A stretch of DNA of 64,000 bases from contig NC_135250.1 of NCBI RefSeq assembly GCF_964204865.1, positions 22,311,395 through 22,375,394 on the forward strand, in the 5' to 3' direction. Shown piece after piece: positions 51,682 to 64,000 of the stretch. The notes beneath the pieces were generated by a model. The model searched no databases and was not told the origin of the DNA. It worked only from the letters and a program-made list of their open reading frames with translations. Every line of letters starts with the position of its first letter. Position 1 is the first letter of the stretch. Origin of the DNA: Styela clava (lineage: Eukaryota > Chordata > Ascidiacea > Stolidobranchia > Styelidae). The position numbers were made by a program, and so were the translations under genes.

Positions 51682-54149
51682 AGACCTTATTCATTGAAAA
51701 CCCATCCTACGCGCAAAAAGAAAGGTGATGTAAAAAAAACAATTTTAACATTAGCTCTTATGGGGAATGTGATCACCAGAGCAGAAATTTGCATTTTTTG
51801 TAATTTTCTAGGTATCTTTCATTGTGTACGTGAGCAGTTTTGAAGATAGAATATTTTTTACATCTTTTTTGATATTTTTATCATGATAAACATGGTCAAG
51901 ATTTTTGATAATCGTTCATTGAAATTTTAATGAGCGCGGTGTTTCCGATGACGTCATTCTCACCAGACCACGAGATTCTGCCAACGCGTCGTGCTCTGTG
52001 GGATATGCGTTCCAACTGCTTGTGATAACAGAATACTGAATACCGGTACCGGGACCACAACTGGCGTTCAACGAAAGACCTATTTTGGTTTTCATTGGAT
52101 GTTATATATTTCATGAATTCCATGTAACTATGTACATTTCTGGTACACCTTTCAAAATCCAATGGCCTAACTCAGTTCATATGTTGACACCATGTACCTA
52201 TCCTAAAATTGGTGATGTTCAGGGCTGGATTTTAGACCATGAGAAACCCCTTCATATTTTGGATCTCGGAATTTTTCTCTAAACAACACCACATTTAATT
52301 TCTTAAAATTTAAAAATATGAGTGCATTAAACTTTTCATTCTCCCCATTCATGGGTGTGAATTTTTAATTAAAAGAATAAAAATTTACTTGAGGCAGTTT
52401 GCTTTCAATTTCTTTGATCAAACAACCGCTACAGTCATACTTTAACCAATGACAATGTCATTGCTTTAACATAGAAACTTCCAGCAGAATGCGCATAATA
52501 ATAATTTCCCTTATTATGATGCAAACGACGCAATAATGGCTGTTTACAATGTGGTTGAAACCAGTTGTGTACAGAATTTTCTATTCTGAAATGCTTGATA
52601 TATATATATACTAAGTATTCAAAAGAATTAAAAACTTCGAAACCGAATTTCGAGGCTCTAGGTTTCAGCCTGCCTGGCCTATTGGTAAATCCAGCCATGG
52701 TGATGGTCCCTACAGCAAATTTCTGGCCCTAATCACTCAGCAGATTGAAATAAATGGTTTTCAGCATTTATTAGCAAAGATAGATATTTTAATTAAACAT
52801 ATATTTCAACTTAAAGCCTGTATAATGATATTATAAATATATGTCCCATTATTACTGCAATGTGAGAAGGCTTTCCACACTATCAAGTCTATGAGGTTTT
52901 AGCGTCTTCCAATGTCTCAGATGGAAACTTCAGTCTTCATTTCGCATATTCTTTTCATTAATGCCGTTAGCATTTGAAGCTTGACTGATTCCAATGTACC
53001 TTTTCCATTGTTGTTTAATGTAATATCCTAAACGCGACTTTAAATTTTTTTCTCACTTCAATCATCACATGTTTGAATACGCGAGCTGTCTTCTACTGAT
53101 TTGTTATTAATTTACAATTTTTTTATTATAAATTAACTGTCGTACTTGCTAAGTGTCCACTATGTGAAAATCTACAAAAAAAAGCAGTGGTTTAATAATG
53201 GACTACATTTTTAACCGAATCCAAAAATGTTCCGTAACTTAGTCAACCCTTCCTCCAAGGAGTTTTTGTTAAATTGTTCAAACATCTTAAGTAACTGTTA
53301 ATCTTGATAGCGAACATGGGGGGCAGGGGGAGCTGACTGTGATGGTCGTATCGCTCCCCAGTCTATACCGAATAACTGTGTGTTTTGTATACAATTTTTA
53401 TTGATACAATGCTTGTATTCTGGTTGACAAAATAAATCTCTCACTCGTATTCAGTCATGTTTTTTAACCTAGTTAGGAGACCGGTATTGTACCATAATAG
53501 GTTGGAGATATTCATCTTTTTTGTATACCGGTACCGTACAACTTATCCTGCCTATTGGCAGGATGGCCAACATTTTTGTTCGTAGGCCTATTTCAGTATT
53601 TACTAAATAATTTAGTTTTCACCTCTTGCAGCCTTGGTACGGTACCAGTAGTTTAAATAACACGTCAGCATGCCTTCAGTAAATGATTGCTAGCTGTACA
53701 GGTATAAATGCGTAAAACCAGTAAAAAACGTGATAGAAATGGTATGGGTTATAGATTGTCAATGTTAAACGCTTCCAGTACCGGTACCGTACCCAAAGCG
53801 ACATTAGCGCTGCATTTGGAGCGCATATCCCACAGAGTACGGCGCGTTGGCAGAATCTCATGGTCTAGTGAGAATGACGTCATCGGAAACACCGCGCTCA
53901 TTAAAATTTCAATGAACGATTATCAAAAATCTTGACCATGTTTATCATGATAAAAATATCAAAAAAGATGTAAAAAATATTCTATCTTCAAAACTGCTCA
54001 CGTACACAATGAAAGATACCTAGAAAATTACAAAAAATGCAAATTTCTGCTCTGGTGATCACATTCCCCATAAGAGCTAATGTTAAAAAAAAAATTTTTA
54101 CATCACTTTTCTTTTTGCGCGTAGAATGGGTTTTTAATGAATAAGGTCT
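51682..54149. mobile_element. 2.47-kb foldback-type element with about 340-bp terminal inverted repeats
   Basis: The left arm (51682-52020) begins AGACCTTATTCATTGAAAAC and the right arm (53811-54149) ends GAATAAGGTCT; they are inverted copies with scattered differences. In units 2 and 3 the site is uninterrupted (CAAGGCAATTATGAG), so the insertion is specific to unit 4 and consistent with a 2-bp AT duplication. The central 1.8 kb has no recognised transposase; open frames at 52085-52282 and 52435-52698 resemble nothing known. Probably non-autonomous; superfamily not assigned. Confidence 0.85.
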
Positions 54150-54672
54150 ATTATGAGAAAACAATTATGACGTCATAACCTCAAATCTAGTTACGGTTGA
54201 CAACCGACGAATCGATGAGAATCAATGAAAATGTTTCATGAAACGCTAATTCTCCTAATAATTCTTATTAGAAATAAGATGGCACGCAAAGACGCTTGAT
54301 TATAGACGCTTGCCATGAATGTTAAACATTTACACCAAGGGTCGACAATTACTTCTCAATCGCGAATCGGAAAGGGATTTCAAACTTTCGTGGCCCAAAC
54401 CTTCCGTTGGTTACTGGATGCAACAAAATTTACTGGTTTATGCTTCTTTAAACTTCATAGAATAAACTATGATATAATTTATCATACAACCGATCTATTT
54501 GAATAAAACAACTTTACTTAACCGATCAATATTGCTTCCATCTCTTCAAACGGCTTTTTACAACTATTGACATTTGGTGCGTTTTGTTATACTGCACTGA
54601 GCAACAGAACCAATTGTCGTATGCATCATATTATTTATTTATTATACGTTTCCATCCATGGAAAAATGCATT
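54150..54672. other. Convergent intergenic region, unit 4 (remaining part)
   Basis: Follows the foldback element and corresponds to about 8110-8621 of unit 1, which it matches better than it does units 2 and 3 (CTTCCGTTGGTTACTGGATG near 54402). Minus-strand AATAAA lies near 54635. No gene seen. Confidence 0.5.
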
Positions 54673-57600
54673 TCATTCATTTATGTTCCAATCTTGTTTT
54701 ATCATTTCTGATGCCTTCCGTCCAATCATGTAACAAGGAGCTTGTGTGTTAGATGACGTCACATGGGGCATGACTGATGCATCGGCGACTCTTAGGCCCT
54801 CAATATGCCGGACCCTTCAAAACGAAATAAAGAGGTAAATAATGCGGACCGCTGCAATAAAAATACTAACCCATGTAGTAAATAAGGATTCTGTGTTTAT
54901 TAGAAAATTGTCATAAAATTGTATAGAGACATATACAAGTTCAGTTATGATAACTTTGCCATAGTTTGATTGTAAATAACCAATATATATCGAAAAGAAA
55001 TGATTGACCTACCTAAGTCTTTCGTCAACAACTGCCATTTCATCGTCTTCTTGTCCTATTTTAGCAGTACAGCATGCGTGTGCTGCATACCCAAAATTTT
55101 TCACGTAACATCGATAAAAATCATCGGGCCTTAAAAATAAAATTCCGGTTAGGTTAGTGGTTTAGTGTAATTAGATTTATTAATTGTTTGAAACATGGCA
55201 CATGGATATCTAATTGTTAAGTCCAGTTTTTCATTCAGTCAGTAGGTATTTGATAAAGAAAGCATGATGAACTTGGATTCAATATTTACTTGCAGTTTGC
55301 TGTCACGCTAATGTTTATATTGTTCATCCATCCAATGCAAACCAAGACGGTTTTTGCTTTTTACTGAATCGTCTCCTATAAAATTTTGCCATGCTTTATT
55401 TGCTGTTGCATAGATGTAAGTGGATGGATACTTTACAAAACCCTAAAAATCTTCAACAACAGCAGGCGCAGATATTACCTGGGAGGGTTAGTGTAGAGCG
55501 ATCCATTGCATACTTCAGGTGTTATCAGCCTAAATCCAATTTCTTTCATGACTTTTGTCATTTCGAACTCTTCAAGCTTTCTAAATCCTAGAAAATGAGT
55601 TGATAAAAATTGCTTTTATACCTTACCTTTGCAAAATTTTAGATGCTTATTTTAATAGTGGTTTCGCGGGCCGGGTTTATCTGTTTCAAGCCATAATTCT
55701 AATTCAAAACGTCCAACAACCTGTCATTCAAAAGTACCGATAGAAAAGTTGGCGCTCCCGAAGTATGTACACCATGATGGCGCACAACCTGAATCCTAAC
55801 CTGCTACAACTACTATGTTCAGGTTGTGCGCCATCTTGGTGCACATACTTCTGGACGTCGAAAATGTTTAGCCTATTTTATCATAGTTCTAGATTAATTT
55901 CTGATTACTGCACTTAAACTATAAACTCCTACGAAGACGAAATGATCATTGAGTTATTAATTCATTCTTAAATTTACGAAACAAAACTAAAAAATAACCA
56001 ATGGCATGCAAAAACCAGAATATAATATAATGTCCACAACCATGCCTGAAAAAAATCTGAATGAGTGACGATAGTGTCTGGGCGGCTGCTAAAACATCTA
56101 TTGTTATGTCACTTTTTGCATCTTTTTGATTAGCCACTGTTACAGAAGTCAATGATCAGGAGGAAACATTCATTGGTTCTGGACTGCGTACATGAGAATA
56201 TCGATGTCGCTTGGAACGGTTAGTTGCACACGAAATACACAAATTGATTGTTTCGTTATTATGTTGTTGTTCTTGTTGGACACGAAATGTACATATGAAT
56301 CGTTTTTGTTATTATTATGTTGTTTTTCTTGTTAGTATTTTTATTCTCTTTGTCGTAGTAAAGACATCGATTTCCTCATTACCTACCAAACTACGTGCTT
56401 TGAAATTTTCAGTGGTGAAAATTCGTATTTTTCGCTAAGAGGCTATTAGTTTTATTATTTCAAATATCTCTTTGAGCTCTATGTGATTCGTTTTTCAACT
56501 CAAAGTTTTATGTGGTGACCTCTTCAAAATTGATGAAATTATTTGTAGCGGTTATGAGACCTCTCTCGTGCTACTCCTAGCAGAAGTCGGAAGTTTTTTG
56601 ACCGTAACTGGGTAAAGTATTGTTATGGAGTAACGCACAATACTGCAGACTTTGGTTTTCGTGGCCATATATTTGAGCATCGTTCTCTTTGTCTCAGCAA
56701 GTAGGGGAACGATATTTCACGCCATTGCCACCGGGCAGTACGAACAGTATAAATATTATTCTCGAAGAATAGTTTTATTATTTCAAATAGATAGATATAT
56801 GAATGTATTGGTTCTCGAATTAAATTTACCTTCTATGTGCATCTTTATATCATCTTCTTCCGACAGATAATTTGGATCAATGATAGGTAGGTCAGTCGGA
56901 TTCGTCGACTCTAACCGAATTTCACCTTTTGATTTAGGATGCTGAACTGATAGTATCGAATAGGTATAAAACGCATGCTAAAAATAAAAGCAGTTTCAGT
57001 ATTATTTAAAATATTATAGTTGAAAAGTGGAACTTCATACTCCGTGGAAGCACATATTCACGACGGGCGTTAGAATATTTATCCGAAAGAAAGTTCTGTA
57101 CATTTTCCTGAAATGTCAGATTCCTGTCTTTTCTTCATATTTATAACAACACAACTAGATATAAGTCTTTCATTGTACAAAATTGTCGTAGTCTAGTTCT
57201 TTCAGATGTTGTCAAGATCTCTCGTTTTCTTGAATCGAATACAGCATATGATGATCAATCATGGATCATAAAAATTAAAAACGAGTTTTCAACATCTGCA
57301 TCTAATAACGCCAACATTATAAATTTATAAACTTGATATTGAACTATATAAAATATTGTATTTGGCTATGTTAATTCTTTTTAATAACGACAAAAAGAGC
57401 AGTTTCAATCATCGAAAATCTGAAAACTCTTACATATATATCAATACTAAATTTCTTACGTTTTCTTCTGACTTGAAAACCAAAGGTAATTTTCCTGAGG
57501 CAAAAAATGCTTGGATACTAGGGAATGGCCGTTTTCTAAAAAAAAAGTTATGTTATTTTACATATCACAAGTTTTTATTTGTTTAATTTTGGCATATTGG

Positions 57601-60600
57601 CCCAAACGAAACTTAACTAAAACGCATACAAGTTTAAGTCTCTGCACACAATAAACACATAACAGTAATTTTTGCAAGTTATCGTATCCATCATAGTTTA
57701 TACATTGTGAATTGTTGAGTTCTTTAATTAATTTGGGTTTTTTGAGATAAAACTTAGTAATGTACTAGGAAATGGTTTCAAAACCTTGTATCTTGAATGC
57801 AAAATTATTCTGAGTGTTCTTATTAAAAAGTTATTCATGATCCAAATTATTATGGACCTATTGACTAGTTTAAATTTTATAAAAAATATATAGAAATTGT
57901 AGCAATATTTGAATACATTTACAAAGCACATAGTTTCTAAGAAATTCTTTTCAAGTTGCTTTGTAAAATATTTACTGATATTTGCTTACTTGCTGCTTAG
58001 AGTTACGTTAGTTCCAAAATATTTAGTCTTATGATGAAGAACGATACTGCCACCCGTGACTGCTGAGTTGTGTCCGGTACCGTTTATGATGTATTCCGTG
58101 ATAGATTCCGGTGTCTAAACATTAGTCCCAATTCAATTTGTGATATGTGACATTGCTCCTCTCACACAAATATCTAAACTGTAGTTATCATTTCCACAAT
58201 ATCTGCGAAATACTGCTTAACTTACCATATCTGATGTAATCCGGCTGTCGTTTGTGGCGTGATAGACGAAGTGCCCAAAATGATCTTGAAAATTAGCTCC
58301 CACGCCTGGCAAATCCCTCACAACGTCTATCTGGAAGTTGAAAACACTGCAGTCTGACATTGAAATGTGTGGCATGGTTTACGATTTTACGGTATGTTTT
58401 ACCAAAGTCTTGTGTTTACTTTTTGAAGAAATAGTCAAATATTCGTAGTGAAATATTTGTAGATATTTTAGAGCTTAAGAATCTTTCGATATATAAGCTA
58501 TTGACACAACACGAATCTCGCACATGATTCTATTACTCAGCTATAAAATGTCAAGGTATCAGCCCTATTCTAAAAAAAACAACGGCATTAAGCTTAGAAA
58601 AATAAGTCAATAAAAACAATTTATTCAAGCACAAGCTGTCTCGGAGCGACCAAAATCTTTTGTTTCCATGTAACCACTGGGCAAGACTAAGCTTTTGTTC
58701 CATGTATATATAAAAGTGGTCCGCTTATTTGCTTGAACAATCTTTCATGAATATTGAAAAATATAGATGTTATATAATACATTTTAATTCTTTTCCCGCA
58801 AATGTTATGAAAGTAAGAGTCTACCTCCATCTCTTGAAGATGATTTTTCGGACCGATCCCCGACAACATCAATATTTGTGGAGTTCTCAGTGCACCAGCT
58901 GATAAAATGATTTCCTTTCTGGCTTTAACGTTGCATATTTTCCCATCTTTGATGAAACTTACGCCTGTCGCTTTTTGTTTACCGCTTGTCCCAGTAACAA
59001 AGTGAATCTTACTCACAAGTGCCTTTGTTACAATGTGCAAACTTTTTTGTCTATAAGCAATATATTTGGATTTTATACTCTGTGACAATAATTTGCAAAA
59101 TAAGCACAAAATAAGATTCAAGTTTTTAGTCCAAAGCAATTTGCATTCAAATAATTTTACTCTGAAATACAAAACCAGTGTTCTCTTTCAAGAATTAAAA
59201 TGATTAGATACCTAAAAAATTCAGGTTTGTATCATGTATGTATCAGTGAAATTGTGCGAGTTTTTCACGATCTTACAATTAAGCTGCATTCTGAAAACTT
59301 GAAAATTGTGTTCACTCGTTACGAAATTTCGAATTGCGTTGGGTAAAATAAACTACTCCAGTGAAATAAAATCGTGGATACGTAAGTTTTTTGAACGTAA
59401 CTCAATGTGTCGTAACTCGATGTATATTTTTTATAGGTTCTACACGTTTTACCGTTTTTTATATCCCGATCGCAAAAACGCGTCTGAGGACGATTGTCTT
59501 AGTCCCTTGTATCTGGTGCAAATAAGTGGAGATATTCCTTCAATTTCATCAATATAGTCAACTTCCTTTATACCTTTGTATATAAAAAACATAAATACAT
59601 TTCCGAACTTTCCAACATCAAACTAGCTAACTTTATACATATTATTTGAAGATGAAATCTTAATTAGATACAGCTGCTCATCTGTCTGTTTAATTTTTTT
59701 AATACGTCCTCACCGATTTCTCCTGCCGCCGTCTTCAATTTTGCAGTAAAAAGATTTTCGTATGAAATGCTAATATTTAGTAAACCTCCTCTTCCGACTT
59801 TTTCTGATATTTTGTCATCGACAGCGTTTTCATTTTTTCTAAAAAATGGTTCGACATCTTTCCAACTCCATCCCTTTGCTCCATGATCTTCCCAAGAATC
59901 ATAATCATGTGGACTTCCTCTCAAGTAAACCATTGCGTTTATTGATGTTGATCCACCAAGAATTTTTCCTCCAGGATATTTCGCGTTCTAACAAAAGGCA
60001 AAAGGCACATCATATTTTTCAATTAGACTACTCAGTAATAGATGCTTGTACAAAGCCTTGTTAGGACTGATTAAAATTTTGTACAAAAAATATCTATCTT
60101 GAGTACCTTTCCCATTTCCAGCAATGAATATTTTTGTTTTGCCATGTCGTAGTTCCAATTATAAGAAGATTGTTGCAACTTGCCATATTTGATCGCACTA
60201 GGAACTAAAGGATTGTTATAATCTGATTCACCCGCTTCCAATAACAACACCCTGAACACAATAAAGACCATTGATGAACAGAAAGTTATCTAGAACAACA
60301 GTCATGGATTCCGTTTTACTCCGTATTTATATTAGATTCTGTAATAGAGCAGGCTGGAATAAAATATTATGCTACATTTAGTATATACATTGTAATCATA
60401 TGTATGGTACAGGGACACATTGTTTCTTGAAATATTTTTTCCACATTAATGAAACCAATTAAAGTTTCTTTCAATTCCCAATCATAGAGCAACAATGCAA
60501 TGCTCATAACATATGCTCACGTCATCCCAGTTATGTCTGAGAGTCCTCTTGCAACCACAGCTCCAGATGCACCTGCCCCAACTACAAAAAAAGAGAAGAA

Positions 60601-60993
60601 AATCTAGTGATTTCAAAGGGGGACTGAGGTATGCATATAGTACTGTGTCTCTTTAAAATTTTGTGCAACTGACAGGGAGTTATTGAAACGAGAAAGTATA
60701 CATTTTTGAAAAGAGTTATAGCAACAAGTTTGTTTTAAACAGATTCGTATTTTCAACACATTTGTTAGATACAAAATCTCAGAAATCGTTTACACGAATA
60801 GTTGAGTGATGATAATAATACAAATCCTCAAGTCCCACCATATATTACTTTCGTACAACCGCTCAGATAAAACCAATGATCACTCACCAACAATAAAATC
60901 GTATTCTTCCAATACATCGTTCGTTATCATCGGGTCGTACGACTTCCGTGCTAGTAGAGTCAATAGCAGAGCGACTAGTGTTGACTTGACCAT
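54673..60993 (-). CDS. Secreted GMC oxidoreductase (FAD), unit 4, intact (580 aa)
   Basis: Thirteen exons (minus order): 60993-60888, 60581-60521, 60251-60107, 59987-59714, 59561-59453, 59050-58825, 58330-58226, 58114-57990, 57535-57460, 56977-56830, 55587-55479, 55129-55013, 54814-54673 (TGA). Exon lengths and phases equal those of unit 3 and the frame is open throughout. It has the same signal sequence, GAGASG FAD loop, [24 protein letters not shown] and [11 protein letters not shown] motifs. Differences from unit 3 include LSDIT for LSDKT after the FAD loop, TGTSG for VTVTSG, KICNVKARKE, NHLQEME and STNPTDLPII. No additional TM segment or anchor is visible, so the product is probably secreted or lumenal. 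It diverges from a broken scramblase. Confidence 0.88.
55761..55850. mobile_element. Short perfect-type hairpin (MITE-like) in GMC 4 intron 10
   Basis: AAGTATGTACACCATGATGG and CCATCTTGGTGCACATACTT are inverted arms of about 35 bases around a 20-base loop. The hairpin is missing at this place in units 1-3 (unit 3 reads GAAAAGTTTAGCC near 40300). It contains no gene. Confidence 0.65.
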
Positions 60994-62786
60994 TTTTAAT
61001 AATTTGCCTAGTATCACAAATAGAGAAACGAAATTGGGGATTTTGATGATTATACCAATAATGTTAATCAATCTATCATCTGTTTATCCTAATAAATTCG
61101 AAAATGGAATATATACCCAACATTTAATGATGCCAGACTTATAATGCGAGAATGATGTAGAAAGAATGTAGACAAGTATAGGAATTCTAGAGTCTTGCTG
61201 CACTTCTACTGTTCTAGCATTTAATTTGTGCGCGCCTGGACATCATCGCTAGTTTGTCCTTTTCTAACTTTCGTTCAGTATCGTCATGCACTCCTGATCA
61301 AATACACACACATATTGCATTGCGCTACAACCTGTTATATAGCGCTTAATTATATGCCTCGGGGTTTGAGGTAGGTTTAAGCCGATATTGAAATGACTTC
61401 GATGGGTGTCAGTGTAGAAAATCGTGTTTCCATAAAAAAATCGTAAAGATACGAGACATAAGGTAAATTGATAGGCATTCTGATTTTTCTTAAAATTCTA
61501 AAATTTTAGAAACAGCTTGTGCTGTCGCGCCATTTACAAAATTCATTTGTTTGTCTATGTAACTTCGTGGAGTACCAAGAATTCGTGTCAACAAAAGAAC
61601 ATCACAAAAATATAGTATAGTTGAAAACATTCAATTCAAACGTAAAATTCACGGGTAAATAAAGTGTGAGTTACTCTATAGTTGACAAAGAATCAAAATT
61701 TTTTTTTCAAAAAACATTGGAAATTTTTCATCCTATATATAGAATTTCAAACAAAAATATCATAAATCAATTATCATTTGTTTGCAGTATAAAATGGCGT
61801 ATAATATAGCAACGTCCGAGAGAACCCGAGAAAAAGCGACATGCCTCTAACTAAAACATCTCATTCAATATGAATGGATTGAAAACACGCGACAACAAAG
61901 CTGCCAGTTACAAATTTAATCATAGTCAAACCAATAATTTTTTGTATGGGAAAAATGATCTCCCAGAAATATATAAGATATCGTTTAATTTGGCCCACAT
62001 TATATAGTTATTTAAATATTGATGTAATGGAGCAACAACTATACATCAAATGTTTTTCAAGTTAACCCGGACTGTTGTAGCTATTGTTCAAGGGATGGCA
62101 TCCAACTAATTTCAGATTTAATTTTCTGCTTTGGTAATTCTACATAGTATTTTACGGTTCCCATTCATTTTTGACTAACATTTACCACAAACAGTCATTT
62201 ATTGAATTTAATTAATACTAACCCAAATCATATTTACAAACTAGCACTATCAATATTGGGTAAAGCAATCAAAAGTGGGGCATCATGTATCGAGATTATA
62301 ATCTTGAATTGTAGGATGTCATAATGCGAGAAGTAGTATAATACCAAGAAAAAAATGGATAAAAATGATACGAAATATTCGTCATAAACGGCCACATATT
62401 CCTCATTGTAAGTATGATTAGTTGCAATTCAAGAGTCCCGCTGCACACTAACACAAATATATGTCTTTAACATAGTTGTAAACTGCTTGTCTGACGAAAT
62501 CTGATTTAGGTCAGATGAAACGTCACAGAAATATATTTGTGTTAGTGTGCAGCAGGTATCTTGAATTGCATACGGTATTTTATTCCTGCTACAGCATTTT
62601 TGCATTATACCCAGGGATCCACTAGCGCAAAAGCATTGAGAAAGGACTGGGAGTTAATTTCGCGCAACATCTACTGATAGGTATATTTGAATTACCCGCT
62701 AGATAATAATCTTTGTTGCGTCACAATGATTTGTATTGTACGCTAATTTATTATTATTATTTTGGAGCAAGTAGAAACAAGCTATC
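60994..62786. promoter_or_regulatory. Divergent intergenic region, GMC 4 / scramblase 4
   Basis: Follows unit 3 closely, but with about 245 extra bases at 61445-61690 (from TAAAGATACGAG to AAAGAATC) and the shared hairpin MITE. No core promoter element is assigned. Confidence 0.4.
62430..62563. mobile_element. Hairpin MITE, unit 4
   Basis: Same element and site as 46736-46869. Ends CAAGAGTCCCGCTGCACACT and AGTGTGCAGCAGGTATCTTG; flanked on both sides by AATT (GCAATT left, AATTGCA right), a possible 4-base target duplication. Confidence 0.7.
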
Positions 62787-64000
62787 ATGGATGCCAGTTC
62801 GTTATCATCTCACGAAACCACAGTTGGTGAACTCCAAGAGTTTTTTGTTGTTCAAGAGTATGACAGTGCTGGTGGCTGCAAGAGAGGTTTTTATCAGATA
62901 TTAGATAGATATAACCGACATCACTATTCTGTTACGAGGGAGATTGATTCTGGCAAAACTCCAATCGTGATTCACCTGATAGATAACAAGAATAACGAAG
63001 TATTGAGAATGGAACCGAGGCTTAGGTAATTGAAAAATAATATTTAGTAAATAAATTAGAAAATTTCAAAGTGAATACTTTTACTAGACATGACACATGC
63101 AAAACATGTCTTTAATCTTAATCACCAATTCAGTTTTTTACTTTAAATCCAGATTTACTGGTATTCTGGAGTACCCTGTGAATTAGAAATCAAATCGATT
63201 TTCGATCCGAATTCTCGAATACTTAAATTGATGATATTATGTTTGTTTATTATCACTGATCCTTATATCAGTATACATACGACATTGAACAAGGGAATAT
63301 TAATGTTGGGCACGAAATGGGCAGACAGATCGTTTTGATATTATGGTGCTACAAAATAGCGCACCTAGTGGTTCCGCGTTCGCGTTCGTTACTATCTAAT
63401 GGTCAGTCGAAGTTGAGACGCCTACGATTCCGTGCAACAGATATATATTTCCACTTCAGTGTTCTGTACCGGTACTGTGAAAGATCAGATATCCGTACTA
63501 CTTCGTTTTGACTTTCGGGCCCAAATATTTAGGCATTGCACTCTTGAATTATAACGAATTGAACTCAAAAGGAGAAACGCCCAGCCCCCATTTTTTTCTC
63601 ATCAAAGTTGACAAAGTATTTCTTACCTAAATGAAGACTTACTCATTTGTGAGTTTGATATTTTCGTTGGCTTTCTTGTGATCAAAATTCCCCCCTTTTC
63701 TAGTTTCGATGAACTTTTTTGATAATGAATTTCTTATTTGTTTCCTATTTTTAATGAACTTTATTTCCCTTTCTCGTGAACTTACGTATTGATTTTTTTC
63801 TCAATAGGCCTTGCCATGGATTTTGTTGTTGCTTCAAAGACTGCAGTCACAGTATGGAAGTTTCTGCTAACGGTGAGCTACTTGGAGTGATTCGTCAGGG
63901 GGTGAACTGCTTTCTGCCAAAGCTATCTGTTGAAAAGTCCGGACAAACATTCTTTATTATTAAGGAACCTGGTTGTCCGTGCTGTTGGGTGCGATGAATT
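62787..64000 (+). pseudogene. Scramblase, unit 4: 8-base deletion in exon 2 (cut by window end)
   Basis: Exon 1 62787-63025 is intact (MDASSLSSHETT...), and exon 2 starts at 63808 after CTCAATAG. It reads like the other copies up to GCPCCW, then lacks 8 bases near 63987, so TGCTGTTGG runs into GTGCGATGA and stops about 50 residues early relative to the helix end. The C-terminal membrane helix would be missing. The end of the exon lies past the window, so a compensating change downstream cannot be ruled out, but the stop follows at once. Confidence 0.75.

Larger units (their letters stand above)
2310..64000. repeat. Four-unit tandem array of a three-gene cassette
   Basis: The order collagen/discoidin (+), GMC oxidoreductase (-), scramblase (+) occurs four times. 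Discoidin copies start at 2519, 20067, 35477 and 49140; GMC start codons are at 15551, 32155, 45541 and 60993; scramblases start at 17700, 33126, 47092 and 62787. Spacing is about 13.5-17 kb and varies with insertions. Intergenic DNA is also duplicated, so these are segmental duplications and not retrocopies. The left edge is near 2310, where similarity to 19862 onward begins; the right edge is outside the window. Confidence 0.95.

Noticed and set aside
52085-52282. Open frame inside the foldback element
   Set aside because: Only 65 residues, no domain recognised, starts at the arm boundary; not enough to call a transposase.

Overview
This is a stretch of a metazoan nuclear genome. It is AT-rich, and every gene is split by small GT-AG introns. 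The families present are an elastase/chymotrypsin-C-type serine protease, a phospholipid scramblase, a secreted GMC flavin oxidoreductase and a collagen plus F5/8C (discoidin) protein. Small introns, low GC, many hAT-like transposons and this gene set suggest an invertebrate deuterostome, most likely an ascidian tunicate; that assignment is an inference. No prokaryotic features, CRISPR arrays or RNA genes were recognised.

Layout. The first 551 bases hold the last two exons of an elastase-like protease (+). After about 1.8 kb without a recognised gene, a tandem array starts near 2.31 kb and runs to the window end. Each unit has the same three genes in the same order: (i) a + strand collagen/discoidin protein, (ii) a - strand 13-exon GMC oxidoreductase that converges on it, and (iii) a + strand two-exon scramblase, head-to-head with the GMC gene. 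Unit 1 is about 2.3-19.1 kb, unit 2 about 19.9-34.5 kb, unit 3 about 35.3-48.5 kb and unit 4 about 49.0-64.0 kb (cut by the window end).

State of the copies. Splicing was read by hand from GT/AG sites, phase continuity and comparison of the four copies. Collagen/discoidin: unit 1 reads intact (259 aa); units 2-4 are broken by frameshifts and share two internal deletions. GMC: units 3 and 4 read intact (580 aa); unit 1 has one +2 frameshift in exon 11; unit 2 has frameshifts in exons 5 and 6. Scramblase: units 1 and 3 read intact (213 aa); unit 2 has a stop at codon 5; unit 4 has an 8-base deletion in exon 2. Across the array each gene type keeps at least one good copy, but no unit has all three.

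History. Two nearly identical blocks (about 9.08-25.16 kb and 25.16-38.70 kb) show a recent tandem duplication whose breakpoints lie in intron 11 of the GMC gene, so the unit-2 GMC copy is a recombinant. Later insertions and deletions distinguish the copies: hAT-like elements (one with a perfect 8-bp target duplication and an empty site in the sister copy), a 2.47-kb foldback element with about 340-bp inverted ends, small hairpin MITEs, and local tandem repeats of 220 and 269 bp.

Function. The cassette joins a scramblase-family membrane protein, a secreted protein whose C-terminal fold often binds phosphatidylserine or glycans, and a secreted FAD enzyme of the oxidase/dehydrogenase type. A shared role in surface recognition or innate defence is possible but is inference only.
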